Of a DNA stretch of 64,000 nt, positions 15,760 through 30,300 are shown one piece after another. Origin of the DNA: Dirofilaria immitis (lineage: Eukaryota; Nematoda; Chromadorea; Rhabditida; Onchocercidae); the NCBI GenBank assembly GCA_024305405.1, contig JAKNDB010000092.1, positions 3,069,501 through 3,133,500 on the forward strand. The letters run 5' to 3'. The position numbers and the translations under genes are program-made. Each line of letters begins with the position of its first letter. Position 1 is the first letter of the stretch. A model generated the notes under the pieces. The model saw only the letters and a program-made list of their open reading frames with translations. It did not search any database and was not told where the DNA came from.

Positions 15760-15766
15760 TTTGCAG
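15760..15766 (+). promoter_or_regulatory. Putative trans-splice acceptor before IFT80
   Basis: TTTTGCAG ends at 15766, only 12 bases before the ATG at 15779. A 3' splice site this close to the start with no upstream exon is the arrangement expected for spliced-leader addition in nematodes. It also favours the ATG at 15779 over the in-frame ATG at 15749, which would be removed. Confidence 0.45.
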
Positions 15767-15778
15767 ACAAACCTTAAA

Positions 15779-18700
15779 ATGCGGCTGAAGGTGATTATAG
15801 CGCGGGAACCAAAGCATGAGGATTCAGTGTTAGCGGTCGCATGGATAAGAAGTAACGAACTGGTCAGCGTCGGAGACGATCAACAAGTATTAAAATGGAA
15901 TTTAGTGAATAGCGATGTCCAGGTGCTAATGCATTTACCCAGGTTTGATAACAAAGATTTTTAGCTATACTAAACACATTGTTACAAATCATTCATTATT
16001 TATCTTGTCACACTATAGCGCTATACTTTGTTAATATTAATTAAAAATAGAAAGATTTGAGTGTAAAATATTAGTGAGTAATAAAAGTTGTAAAAGCAGA
16101 AAATGTTAACCAAATTTTAGTTCACTGCATCCGACATGCATGCAGTGGCTTCCATATGATTACATCAAACAACAGATGAATGATATTTTTATTTTAACAT
16201 CCACGGAAGGTACCATTTTTTTCTATAATGTATTTTTGTTTTTAATAAAAAGGTAGGCTTTATTTTAGGTAATAACCAAAGCATTCCGGACAGATGTTAC
16301 ATTAATATTATCGAAAAATTAGCAAGTGATCAAATGTTGATTGCTAATTTCTAAAGCTTTTAACTTAAATGCTAATTGTAGGTAAATTTTACATTTGCAA
16401 CCGGAAGGGACGCATTGAAAAAATAGTAGAAGCTCACCGGGGAGCAATTTTATCTGGTCGCTGGAGTAATGATGGCTCTACTTTTGCCACTTGTTAGTTC
16501 TTTCCAAGAAACTTGTTAAAAACGATGTTATGCAAAATATTGTTTTGCATAATTCAGTTCAAGACAAAATTTCATCTTCATGGAAAATATCATGCGCATA
16601 GCGTCAAAGTGAGTCGGAAAAGTTTGACTTGAATTTTTACTTGAACTTTTAATGTTCAGTTCGGAACCAGAGAATGAATAATGATTCATATGGATGTAGA
16701 GAAATTAAACTTAATGATTAAGGTGGGGAAGACGGTGCAGTGAAGATATGGTCTAGAAATGGTATGCTCCGAAGTATTTTATTGGAAAATAGCAGTCCCA
16801 TCTACGGAATTTGTTGGAATGGCAATGATTCATGTATTGCTTTTTGCTGTGGTGAAAATTGCTTCACTAAAGCTCTTAAATCACAGGTAATCAGAGAATT
16901 TTGGAATTTTTCTTTGGAATTCAAAGGTATTGGTGATAAAGCAAAAGTGATTTGATACAAATGAAACAACTACATTTAGTACTTTTATATTTACTACTTT
17001 ATTATTTCCAACTTCTCGTAATCTTTGTACTCAAAATTTGAAAGATTATTAAATTAAATTGAATTTGCTGACCAGTTCTATTTTCATCAAAGGTTTCGCA
17101 TTTCTGTAAAACGAAGTTGCTTAATAACTATTTGAAGAATAGAGCTTTCCTTCTATTAACAATGTTTATATTCTACATTGAATATTTGATCATAATCGCA
17201 ATTATACTGTCTGCAAACAGGCACTGATTAAATGGAAAGGTCACGATGGTATAGGACTATGTATTGATTGGAATGCCAATACAAATCTTTTGGTGAGCGG
17301 TGGAGAAGACTGCAAATATAAGGTTATCTCAAAATTCATTTTCTATACAAAATGATCTATAAAAAGCATTAGTTTTTAGAATTTACACTTTTTGTCTGTA
17401 TCATATTAGCAAAGTTGATCTACGAGAATGACCTTTTTCATCTGAATAATTCATAGTAGGTCTGGGACGAATATGGACGTCCAATATATTCCAGTAGCCC
17501 ACATGACTATCCAGTTACATCAGTCGCATGGAATGCTGATGGCGACCTCTTTGCTGTTGGATCTTTCAATCTTCTTAGATTATGCGATAAAGCTGGGGTA
17601 GGTCCTTCTGAAGTTCTAACATTGTCTTCATTAAAAACATTTCCTTTTCAATACTTTTTTCACTTTCAAATCTACGATAATATTGAAGGTTTTCATTATT
17701 TATGATGACTTCCATATTTCATTTCTATAAATTATAGTGGTCTCATTCATTAGAAAAATTGATCACCGGAACTGTTTACAATATCAGCTGGTCGCCAGAT
17801 AGCACTCAGTTGGCTGGTGCGTGCTCTGATGGAAGCGTTCTGCACGCTTATTTGGTCGAGAAGTAATCATCTAAGGACTTTTTCGGAAATTTACTTATTT
17901 TTCTTAATTAATCTATAATAATTCGCAGGTTATTGATCAAAAACGAGCCTCAAATTTTCATTTTCAACAAAGCAATCATTTTAATCGGCTATTTTAAACA
18001 CAATTAAATATTTTACTAATGTATTTTTGAGCTGCAAATTGTGAAACAAGTTACTTAATTTTTAATTAATATTATAGTTTTAAGACGAATTACATGGCGA
18101 AATATTGAAGCGGTACAAATTAAACGCCAACTGATCGATATTCGTGATGTACTTTCTAATATTGCTTATGAGAAGTTAGAACTACGAGATCGAATAACAA
18201 AATTGTCTCTTGGTTTCGAGCAGCTCGTAGTAGCTACTATCAGTCAATGCTACATATTTAGGTTAGTTTTATTGAAAACTACAGGGAATCAAAGATACGA
18301 GAAGTATATTTCATTTCTGAGTTGATTTCCTGAATTGCAATAATAACAAACTATCAGTATAATTATTCGAAAATTTTAGTATAAAGAACTGGAATACACC
18401 AATTATAATGGATTTAAAGGAATGCAATGTTTCTTTGATTATGCTTTGTGAAAAGTAAGCGCATTGTTTATGATTTCCATATATTCATATATCATTTCCA
18501 GTTGTTTTATTATTGCAAAGAAATATTACAAAAATTTCGCAATGGCAGGAGACAAAAGTTTCAGTCTTCCAAAATGACGTTCTCGTTCGTTTGGTAACAT
18601 GCTAACTATTTTTATAGATACTTCCTGCTGGTCGATGGTAGTCTAATGCAAGTATATAATTACGAAGGTCGTATGCAGTGCTTATTGAAGCTACCCGTTA

Positions 18701-21387
18701 TGAGTATATCCAGAGAAGCAGCGAGTGAGAAGATTGTCGCTATCTCGAATGATACCATAGCTATTCGAGATCGAGTAAACTTGAAAATGGTATATTTTTT
18801 TGAAACAGTCACCGGAAAGAGTGTTGGCAACGGAAAACTTTCACATACCGTAAGACTTTCCGCAAAATTAGACTATTTTAATTTTTAATAGTTGAAAATA
18901 GCCAAAAATTTCGATATTTTACAACTTTTGTATGTGACATATGAAATTTGCATATTTGATTTTTTTAAAAACATAAACACACGAGATGATTAAATCAGAT
19001 TGAATATTGAATTGGTCAAAAAATCTTCAAGAAAATGTTGCAGAATGATATAATCGAAATAGCGATCGATCAGTGTGGAGCAGCGAACGATCGAAAACTA
19101 GCATTTATAGATAAATGCTTAGATTGTTTTCTAGTAATTGTAAAACTTCTGGTAATTTTCAAAAAATTGCCAAAATTGGTAAGTTGTGCAAATCCAACAG
19201 GCAATGATTATAAAATATAGTGGCTGTTTTCGATCGTAAATTGTGAAGTTCAGTTTCTGCAAATAAACTTCCATTGATACACACTTGGCTTTATTTTCTT
19301 CATTTGAGACCAGGAATTATTAAAAATGGATTATATCTAAAACATTGGGAGCAGTAATATGTTACTCTCTCAGATTGTTGTTATTCGATTGCAAAGTACT
19401 ACTGTAATATCGTTGTCTTACTTTTTCGAAAAATATATTTAGATATTCTTTTAATTCTAAAAATTCAATTACAATCCTCACTTCAAAGTAATATTGAAGG
19501 CGCAGTGGTGACAAACATTGTTTTTAACGATCAAACAAATATGCTTGCTGGTTTGCAAGACAATCGCCTTGTTGTGTGGTTATATCCAGCTGCTGTCTTT
19601 ATCGATCGTGATTTACTCCAAAAACCATATTTGAAAACGATGAAAGCGATTTTGGGAAGTCGCCATATCTACATAAGTTCGTTAATTATACATTTCGAAA
19701 GATAAGGAAAATTTTAGAGAAAGATTTAAAATAGACAACCCTTACTTAGAGTCCTGATTGTTCAGGAATTGATTATTCTTATGGCTTTCCAAAAAAAAAT
19801 TTTAAATCATAGAAGATAGCAATTATACTTCTATTTTAGCTTTGTCGGTAATCACATCTCAGTGAGGCGTTCTGATGGTGCACTTATATCTTGTACTATA
19901 ACGCCATTTGCATCTGCTCTTAACTTATTCATTTCTTCCAATAAATGGGATCAAGCAATTCGTCTTTGTCGACACATTCGAGTATACTTTAAAATCTTTG
20001 GAAAAATTCTACAGATGAGAAGACTATTTATTAAAAAATTTAACAGCTATATGCATTTGCATGCTGAAAACATTGATAGGAGAATATTCTTTAGACATCT
20101 TGATCTGAACATCAATATCTCTTGCAGATAGTCTTAAATTTTTTTCTTACATTTCAGGAGAATTATTTATGGGCAATGCTTGCAGTGATAGCTACAGAGC
20201 TAAAAAATTTTTATGCTGCTGAAATTGCATATACTGCGCTTGATGAAGTAAAATTATTCGAAACAAATAATGCTCTTCAAATTTTTTGTTTGCTTCTAAT
20301 TAATTTTTAATATCAGAGTTAATTTTCACGTAGTTTGATTAAGATAAGTTGCATATTAGCAAAAAATCCTACGAATGCCTATCTAAGCAGTGTCTTGCCT
20401 TGGCAAGAAATATTAATTGAAAGTTAAGAAATGATAGTAAAAAGTCATGATAGATGAGTTAAAATCAAATAAATTCACTGATAAAATAAGCGATTCAAAG
20501 TAAACATGTTTATTTGAAAATTCGGTTCAATTTAAATTCGCATTGTTCAATTCAAATTTGGTCGCATGATTCATTAAAATAGTAAAAGAAAAAATTTTAT
20601 TCGATAATAGCTATTTGGTGATACATATATATAACGAGCAAATTTTCACTAATGTTGCAGTTTTAATTTTAGATTGAAAAGGTGAAATTTTTATCACATT
20701 TACGAGCGGAGCAAAACAATGAAGTTCGATCAGCAATGATGGCCGCTTTCACAAGAAATTTCAAAGACGCTGACGCAATGCTTGTACAGAATGGATATAT
20801 TTTCCGTGCTTTAATGCTCAATATTTCTTTATTCCAATGGCAGCGGTTAGAATATAGTATTATTGCTTAAAGGATTCTACAAATAATTTCTAAGGTTTAA
20901 AGATCTGATAGTTACTCGAGTTGTGCTACTATTTTAGCCTGTTACAAACGCAATTTAAATAGTCAAGGGAAATTGTTCTATCTATCATGTGTATCATATG
21001 TAAATTACTTTTTTGAAGAGCACTTGAATTAGCGATTAAATATGACATGCATTTGGCAACGGTCATTGGTTATCGACAAAAATATTTACAAGAAATGGGA
21101 CGTAAAGAGATTAACCAGGATTTTTTAAAATACCAATCCCAGGTAAATAGAAGGTATTCAAAATTACTTCTCCAAATACATGAGAATATCCAATATTAAT
21201 TAAGTACTTGCTCAAACTTTTCTTAGCTAATTAAGATTTTCAAATTAATTTCAGGATGTTCAAGTATTTCATGTTCAAGTATTACAGTCACTCTAGTTAA
21301 GGGAAGAAGTATTAAATTTTGCAGGTAGAAATAGATTGGGACCATATTCAACAAGTCATACGCGAAGATGAAGCAAAAGATCTTTAA
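15779..21387 (+). CDS. che-2: Intraflagellar transport protein IFT80 (CHE-2)
   Basis: IFT80 is a WD40 subunit of the IFT-B complex that builds cilia; nematode che-2 acts in sensory neurons. Seventeen exons: 15779-15942, 16121-16209, 16382-16492, 16723-16886, 17221-17322, 17460-17597, 17738-17862, 18085-18261, 18380-18454, 18618-18849, 19044-19125, 19443-19680, 19840-19981, 20158-20247, 20673-20845, 21019-21142 and 21325-21387. They total 2289 nt, 762 residues, against 777 in human. Hallmarks in order: [122 protein letters not shown] and [11 protein letters not shown]. Start 15779 is chosen by homology and the acceptor just upstream. The exon 11 donor (GTTTTC at 19126) is weak and chosen because it alone keeps frame; a better-looking GTAAGT at 19179 shifts it. 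Confidence 0.95.
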
Positions 21388-24300
21388 ATTTTCTAGGAAA
21401 AAATTGTGGAATTTCATATAGCATCATTTTCTAAGATACTTAAAAATTTTCGCACTGCTAATGAATCCACAAATCTTCGAGTTTTTATCACTCTAAAGAG
21501 TCCTGATTAATTTTTTAGAAAAAGGCCATTTTCTTTGTGAATAGTTCCAACAAAATATTATTCCATTGGAATTTCTCAATACCATATTCTTTCAAGTTTG
21601 CTTTTGCTAATCTTCAAATTTTGATAAGATGAACCTAATAATAAGTACACTTTTGATGTGAAAAATCTCAAATCTTTAGTAGGAATTGTTTATTATATCT
21701 CTCAAAAATTGAAGTACTTAACAATTTCGAAATTCGAGACTGGAATCAATAAATGTCTCACTCATTATCATTCACATAAGCCTATTAATTTTAAAGTTTA
21801 TTTCTTAGCTGTAAATTAATAAGTAATAAACCATCATTAAAACATGATCATTAAAAATTTCAATGTGTTAAATAGTTGGAATGCAAAATTTCTAAGAAAT
21901 CGCGTCCAAAGAACATATTGTGCTGTCAATCTGAAATCAGATTTCTCGGAAACAGATTCAAGATATTGTCGTGCATCATGTCGACTACAGCTTGCAGAAT
22001 GTAGAGAGCATCTGGCATCGATTGTAACTGTGTAATGTATTTCCAGAAAAGTAGCACTATGTATTGAATGTGAATTGGAAGTAAAATAAATGGAATATGC
22101 TGCATCACAATTCGCTTATCCTTTTCTTTACTATTTTAATCGAAATTATTGATTCTATTCATCAGTATTTGTTTATGCATTCACATCAGCGATGGAAGAT
22201 TTCATAAGGCTTTTACTAGTAAGAAATTTCGCTCTGCCTTTCTCTTCGACGCAGTTGCTTATTTCCACTTGTCACTTTCTGATGGATCATTTTTATTTTT
22301 GTTCGCCCTATCAATTAATTATATGTCAACTTGTTTTTTTATGGTAATCGATTTTTATCGTGATAGCGTTAATCATGAAGTTTTTTGATTACATGTAGTG
22401 AATATACTTTTGTCTTAATGTTGGAAGGTAAATTATTCCGGTATAGTATCGTTCTCATTTACATCATCAAACAACAGTGTAATTTGAAATAGAGTTATGG
22501 GATGGAATGGAATGATTGACCTTAAACTAAATTTATCATGAGAAACCAATTTGGGAAGTCAACTAACCTTACAAATTAGCAAAGAAAGATCGTGATCCAT
22601 ATAAAGATATATTATTTGTACTAAAATTATTCCATGTGAAAACTGATTATTTATATTTATTCGATCTTTGATTGGGAATCCAAGATTCAATTTTCCAGTG
22701 ATTCATAACCTGTCTGATTCATATCGATTTCTTCCTACAACTTCTTGAAATATTTCAATTTAAACGAATAATACTAATAAGATTACTTACCATTTCATCC
22801 TTATTTTATCTTCGCATATTTGGTTTCTACTGAAATCTGTATTTATCATTCTAATTAAAATATTGGAGCAAAGTTTGCTTCGCCAGCAAAAAAACTAGCT
22901 ATAAAAATTTATTAAGTCCTAAAGAAAAAAAAGTTCACCGAAAATGAAAGATTAGTTCAATGATTTTACATATTCATTCGATGATGACAATCTGCAATGA
23001 TTGTTTTGCATAACTGGAATGTGAACGACTGGATAACGATAATGATTTAGTTGTTAAAAGTAGGGGATCATCTTAGCATGCGAAGTTACCTGAATTATGG
23101 ATTTACACAATAAACGGCTTTTATTATTATTATTATTATTTTCATTAAAAATTTCGACTAATTGAATTGATTAATTGATGCTCGTCGTGAAGACACAAAT
23201 TTTTGATTTTAGAAACAGGCGTTTTGTTATTGTTAAATTGGAAACTAAACGTTACTAATAGAGCGCATTATAATCTAAAAATATTATAATTTAGAAATAG
23301 AAAGAAACATAGCTTGATAATATAGAAAAAGTAGGAAAAAGAGTAAACATTCATCTTAATATATCATCGACCTCGATTCAAAGGCGACAGTTTCATCTGG
23401 TATTTCTGTATTTAAATTCAGAGAGATTTCTACTATTGCATGATCCCAACATACATTATTATTCCTGAAATTGCTATCGATAGGAGAAATAAAATAATGC
23501 TTTTATTTCTACTCCTTCTTCATTCATTGAGTGTTGAGAAGTTATTTTTGGCACCAGTTTCCGAATCTCTCTGAATAGTTCGAAGAGATTTTCCTCTTTA
23601 TGAAAGCAGTACATTCTTTTCGACTTTAGAATTAATGATTGAATAGAATTTGTTCTTGATGTACTTTTTCACTTAGTTCACAGCAGTCATCGCTAACATT
23701 CATAGAAATCATCAGAGGAAAATTAAATGCATGAAAACATTCGCACCAAACATTAAACAAATACATTATGGCTAAGTATTTCTTCAGTATGCAAATGATG
23801 TCACTATAAATCTTTTAGTTTATCTGAAGATCCTGGCCTTCATAATTTTACTGTTTCCTACTTTCTCATCTTCGTCCTCGTAAATTTTCTTATTTACCCC
23901 TTTTTCATATATTTTTTCGAATATGTAAATAACTTTGTTTGCAAACATCTCCTGCTCCAATTCGAAGCGATGCTAGTTTTTAAATTTAGTTATAGTTTCA
24001 TTTAAAATATTTCCATAGAATGATTACATTGAAGATCGTAGCAAGGACATTTTTTCCAATATGTTTCCAATGATATAATTTGAAATTATCATTTTAAATC
24101 TTACGCTAGTCCTTTATGATGAAATTTTTCTTTCTATATTCCTTTTATAATATCACAAATAATTCATGAAAACGACAGAAATTAAAAAGTGAAGTGATCA
24201 ATACATTTCAATCTTATCGATTTTAATAAAAAAAGCTATCAATTTCAATATTCTTTTAATTAGTTATTGTTTTCAAATTCATTTAATGAACCGGAGAAAT

Positions 24301-27300
24301 AATTGTTATCATAAGATAATAAATGGCAATAATGGGACATCTCACGATTGTTGATTTCCGCTGTCATTATAAACTTTTTTCTTAAATTTTAAAAAAGAAT
24401 ACAACTTCTGTCTTTCTTATTTATATTCATGGAAAAATAGTACACTAAATGGGTATACCTTTTATTATCCAAAACGTAATTTTAATATTTTACAATGACA
24501 TTTTTCTTTATTACATTTAGTTTCACTATTCTTATGCTTATATGTGATAAATATATCATCACTCTTACGTCATTATTTATGCAAATTTTAGCAGTAATAT
24601 ATTTTGGAAGAGACATACAAAGAGCGATAAAACTTAAACGATGGTATCAAGCATGTATGGTTTTTAAATTACCTAAAAAGGAAGATAAGAGAATTGATCG
24701 TAATCGATAGTGTAAGTAAATTTTCATTTACAAAATCAGCAGTGATCGATCACTGCCAGTTTGGAAAATGTGATACAGATTAAAAACAATGCAGAATTGT
24801 GGTGTGTTGTCAAATTTTCCATAAAGATTATTTCAAGCACTATAAATTCAAGATACAAGAAGTTCATTAATGTAACATTTTCGAGATTCATTTACTGGAA
24901 TTTTGGCTCACTGTCTTTATCAGTTATCTCTTTTCCATTGTTCATTTTCTTTAAGCCTATAGTTATTCGAAGACATGCAATTTTTCTGGAATATGTAGGT
25001 CTGCAGTATTTCTAAGTGCCTTTGTGACTATTCCTTTTCACCACTTTTTTCTTTTTAAATTGCGTACAAGAAAAAGTCTAAATCTGCTGATTGAAAAAAT
25101 CACCAAATATGCTCATCGCTTTGAGACATTTGAAGAATAGAAAGTATTAACGTTCCTTTGATATTCCAATCATAAAAGTTTAATCAGTAAAATATATTGC
25201 AGTGAATTCTCATTCCAATATGTATATTATGATGTTTATATATTACTCACCTTAATGTGACAAAGTTTCATTTCCTCAAACATATCCATTTTTATATGGA
25301 TCAAAAACTGAAAAGACGAATGTACATTATGAATTGCGCTTAATCGTCTTAACCCATTCTTGCTTTAAGTCCAATATTTGCAACATTTAATAAAAGAAAG
25401 AAAAAGAATTAGTTGTGCAGGCGAATGTCATGTCGAGAAATTATTAAAAATAAAAGTTTGCATTTAGAAGAGCCTGCTACTATCAGTAAAATCACTCCTT
25501 ATTAATATTTCATTTATTGTCTATTTTTCTTTCATTTTCGTATTTGCTTAAATCTTCAGAAGCAGCTATTATTAGGCATTGACAAATTTGCTTATTTATC
25601 ATATCTCTTAACTCATTTATTCTACTTATCTTTAATTGTACATTAATGATACTTCAATCCAAGTCATTTCATTTAAAGTAATCAGGCATACTCTGAAAAA
25701 TATAAATTTTGAACATTTCGATGTTTCTTGACCATATGTTTCAAATGTTACAAAACACAATTTTTTTTTTTTGCATATTCAATGAGTTAGGCTATATTTA
25801 TGAAATATATTATCAGCTTCTTTTAAATCAGTGTAATTGAACTTCCTAAAAATCATCCCAGTTACATATTTTTCGTGAAAAATTCATTCATCCGTTTAGT
25901 AACAATAATAATTTTGAGATGTGTTCTTTCTAATTCGTAAATAATTTATGTAAATAGGATGGCAATGAAATAGTTGCTAAGTAATTTGTTCAGCATAGTT
26001 CCATGAGCATGATCGGATGATATATAGGATCTAGCAAAGAATAGTAATGGAAGTAATCGACGTGCGAAATGATTCGTTTTGAGAAATAATTTCAACAAAA
26101 TATAAAAAGTTTTTTTTTCTAATTATCTCCTTCTTTTCGTCAGTTTTCATTATTTGCGAAAAAAGAAAAACGGAAAATCACTTTTATTTTTATTGTCCAG
26201 CAGAATAATTGCATTAAATCGCCTTTGACAGTCTGAAATTCCATTTTCATTACTGGCACTAATATGTCGAGATTTTATGACAAAGAAATAAGATCGAAAT
26301 GTTGCATAGAGGCTATGATGCCCAGAAGTCCTAGTAGAAATTACATTTTAATACAGAGACTTGATCACTATATAAACACGGTTTTAATGCGATATAAACG
26401 TTCAGCTTCATCAGGCGTTATTGTGGTGCTTGTTTAAACACCGTTTACCAAGGCGTACAGATTTATGCAAGACACATACAACGCATCGATGTATCGGGCA
26501 ATTGTCAACATTCAGATTTCTTCGCTCATTTGTTTTTCAATCAATTCTCTAATGCTTTTAACTTAAATGGGAATAGTTTGATTTTTAATTAACGAATAAG
26601 GGTTTCTTGAATAATTTAAATTTCCTATCGATTTGGCACCTACTATGTTGAACTTTCAAGGAAAAAAGACTGAAACAAGTTATTGATTTAACATATTAAC
26701 GCAAAAATGGCTATATCGTCATCATCATAGTACAAATCAAACATTTAAAATAAGGGAAATTGAAAGAAAAAAACCAATATCATGAAAATACTTTTTCTCA
26801 TATTTAATTACTTTATAGTTAGCATTTCATGATTTAGATGGAATTGAATCGCCACTTACTTGGCAACTAACAACTATTATCTTGCTTAATTTTTTTTCCT
26901 TTCCTTGGCTAATAATTATCATATCTGTACCTTAGGACTTACTTATTCATGAATAGCTTTTGCTTAATGCTACATTTGTCATTGTAATTTTAATAAGGGA
27001 GCTAAGATAATATTTAGAGCTTTTTTTTTGCTATTGTCAAATATTTACCAAGAATCTTCTCAGTCTTAATTAATTTCTGCAAATCTATTTATCCTTTCAG
27101 TTTCTTCCAATAACAGCACTTGTTGATGCTTGTTGCTCCTCGAATCATTTATATTTAAGATAATATTGGTAATTAAGATAGATAGAACAATAATTTCAGA
27201 TAGTTAACTAACGGATTATTCGTACTATTTGAACGTGATAACGAATCTTTCTTAATATGATAATTTATATGTGTATATTTATTCAATTTTCAATTTTGAT

Positions 27301-30300
27301 GTTAAAAATGAAATGCACTAATCTTGTAACCAAATGCCTTTTCTGTTTTCGATTTATGATGAAGTTATTAACAAGCCATGCAGTCATTGTTTACGGCCAT
27401 TCTTCGGTTTAAATATATATCGGCGAGTCATTGAGAAATTTTATGATATTTTCTACAATATGCTTACATACTTCAATAATTGCTGCAATGCTTCATCCTT
27501 CTATTACTTCTCTTGTTATTGTTTCTGAAAGAATAATTTTGTTGAGTTAAAATGACAGGGAAGTGACAAATTGATATTTCGTTTTTTTTTTTTTTTGTAA
27601 GGGATAGAAGAAGTTATATCATAATCGAGCGCTTGACACCTATTTGTTGTGACCAAAATACTTCGTCAATTTTCAAAATCTTACATTTTTTCAACAGTTC
27701 TTCAAAACTTTTTCAATATTTTGCCGAGAAAAAAGCGATAAGCAAAATCATTTAAGGATAATAAATTTTGTTTTTAATCCTGTAAAAAGATGGACATAGG
27801 AGAAGTTGCATGCCAACTTTTAGAATATTCGAGAATTTTTACCTCTTTCCAATTTTATGCTAGCCGGAATCCTAAAATGTTGCATTTAATCTATTCGTCC
27901 TCTATTCCACATTATCATATAAAAGCATTACGACTGTGCGCTCTTGCAGGCCTACACTCTATTGATTTCGTTTCCTCTGCCTATAAATCTCTCTTCATTC
28001 TCGAAACTCATAGGCTTGCTATCTTTCGCTTATTACTATTAAAAGTGCCAAATTCAACAGAGAAACCGTAGGGCTATTTTTTTCATCTCTATTTTTGCAT
28101 ATTTCTTCATTTCGATGAAAATATCATTATAATATAACTAATAATTGATTTTGCTTTGATCTTTCTCACTCCTTTCAGATTTTCATCGTTATTTTCGATT
28201 GAAATATTACATCATTTGGAAGTTCAGGCTAGATAAGTGGAATTTTCATTATTCGAATATGTCTCACATCGATATTTTAGAAAATTTATGGTATGCTAAA
28301 TACTTATGAATGAGTAAGCTTTTTACATACATCGAGATATTACAAGAATTCTCATCCTTTTTCATATGAAGAGTTAATTTTAATCCTTTATTAGAAATTT
28401 TATGAGAGAAATTCTCTTTACATCTGATTAGTAAATCTGATTTTTCCTTCCTGGAAAAAAAATTCAAATATTCATTAATATGTTATTAACAAAGTAAGCA
28501 GTTCATTCAAGTTCTTCTTGAACATTCTTCAACACTTCATAACATTCGTATTGTTTTATGCATATATCGATGGGATGAACACTCATTATTTATACTTCCT
28601 CTCTTCCTAAAATAGCTATGCGGTATGACGACATTTTTTATTTTATTTACTATCCTTTGTTCTGTGAACATTTTTCGAAATAATTCATGGAAATAACGCC
28701 TATGCCTTCCTCACCCATTATTAGATCTGAATAGCCAAGGAACACTTTATAGTGGATATGAGTGTCTGAATATAATATTCATTCCTATTTTTCTTGAGTT
28801 GACATTTGTAGATGTTACTGAAATACTTGAAATAATTTCGATTGCCTATAAATAAATGAATGAGATCAGAGAAATTGAACGGAACATTTTTATAATATTT
28901 TACATTAAGTTCGAACAAAATCTGAAATTTCAAAAGGACATATCCTAAATACAAAAACAACATAGCTTATATGATTTGAACATGATTTACTTAGATTCAG
29001 AATTCAATTTAAAAATAGAATTCGATTCATTTTAAAATTGGAGGATCCAAATAAGTGTCCTATCCGAAATGAAATTTTCTGATTATTATTGTTTTTTTTT
29101 AACTTAATAAATATTGGAATTCCCTTTATTAAGCATAGACTATATTTCAAAAATCTCAAATAATTAGAGTATTCGAAGATAAGGAATCGAAAGCGAAAGA
29201 GGAGGAAAAGTAAGCAAAGTTTTTACATATTTTTCTATAAAAATAACAGCTGACGTTAAGGCAATTTTTTACGCCACTTTGTAATCATTAGCAGGAACTC
29301 TATATTTTCCTTAATCTTCTGAAGGTTAGTTAGTTAGTTTTATGCATATTTGATAATCGTAGAGTACCACAAATTGCTGGCAGAAAACATTGCTGGTATC
29401 TCTAATCAGTTCTTGATCTCTGCACAATTTCCTTTGCATTTGTATCGAGCAGCCATATAGCAAGGTGATGAAAAAATCTCGAGAATGAATCATTTCTACA
29501 TACTCATACTCAAATTAGATGTCTAGGATATCTTATCATCCTTTTCTTCATCCATAGATTTATCATCACCTATGTATGTTGAAGCGGTAATGAGAAGAAC
29601 TTTCAACTTTAAAGACTGTTGTTGTTTGTCAGTAAATTATTTCAGGAAATTTTTGGAGAAAATTGAAAATGCTGGAATTTCTGGAGAAAAATATTTAACT
29701 TTCCTTGTCCCCTGTATTCTGAAAATAGTTTATATCTTTTAAAGATTTTTGCGGGAAGGGTGAGAGCAGTTTTTTTATTTTACAATTCACTTATACAATT
29801 AAGAAAAAACCGATTTTTTTTTCTATTTCAGAGAATTTAATAGCATATCAGTGTCCATCAGTTTCTTCCCTTTTTCTTTCTTCTTTTTATCCTTAAATAC
29901 TATACAAATTTAATGTTTGCAGTACTTCAATTTTTATTGGATTTTCTGGTTGTTTTTTGATTTCAATTCACTATCGTACTTTTATTATTATCAAGCAAAT
30001 AAATGATTAGGAAGTCAAAGTATATATAGATATGAAACAAATTAAATATGAGAACTGTTAGAGAACTATTCATGTTTGTGTAAAATGTGAAAATTTTGGA
30101 AGAGAAAAAATTGGTAATTACAAATTAAATTTCCGAGTTTTTAATAAATTAACTTTTGGAAAATTGAAGATTTTTTGATTTTTCAACTGTTGTTTTCATT
30201 GTTTATAATCATCATCAGAGAAATGTAATTAGTAAGGAGAAATGAAGGGCGACAAGGGATTAAAAACAAATATTATATCTGAAATGGCGGATGCTCATTT

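Noticed and set aside
15749..15778. Upstream in-frame ATG of IFT80
   Set aside because: A splice acceptor at 15766 lies between it and the conserved start, and family proteins begin at the ATG at 15779.
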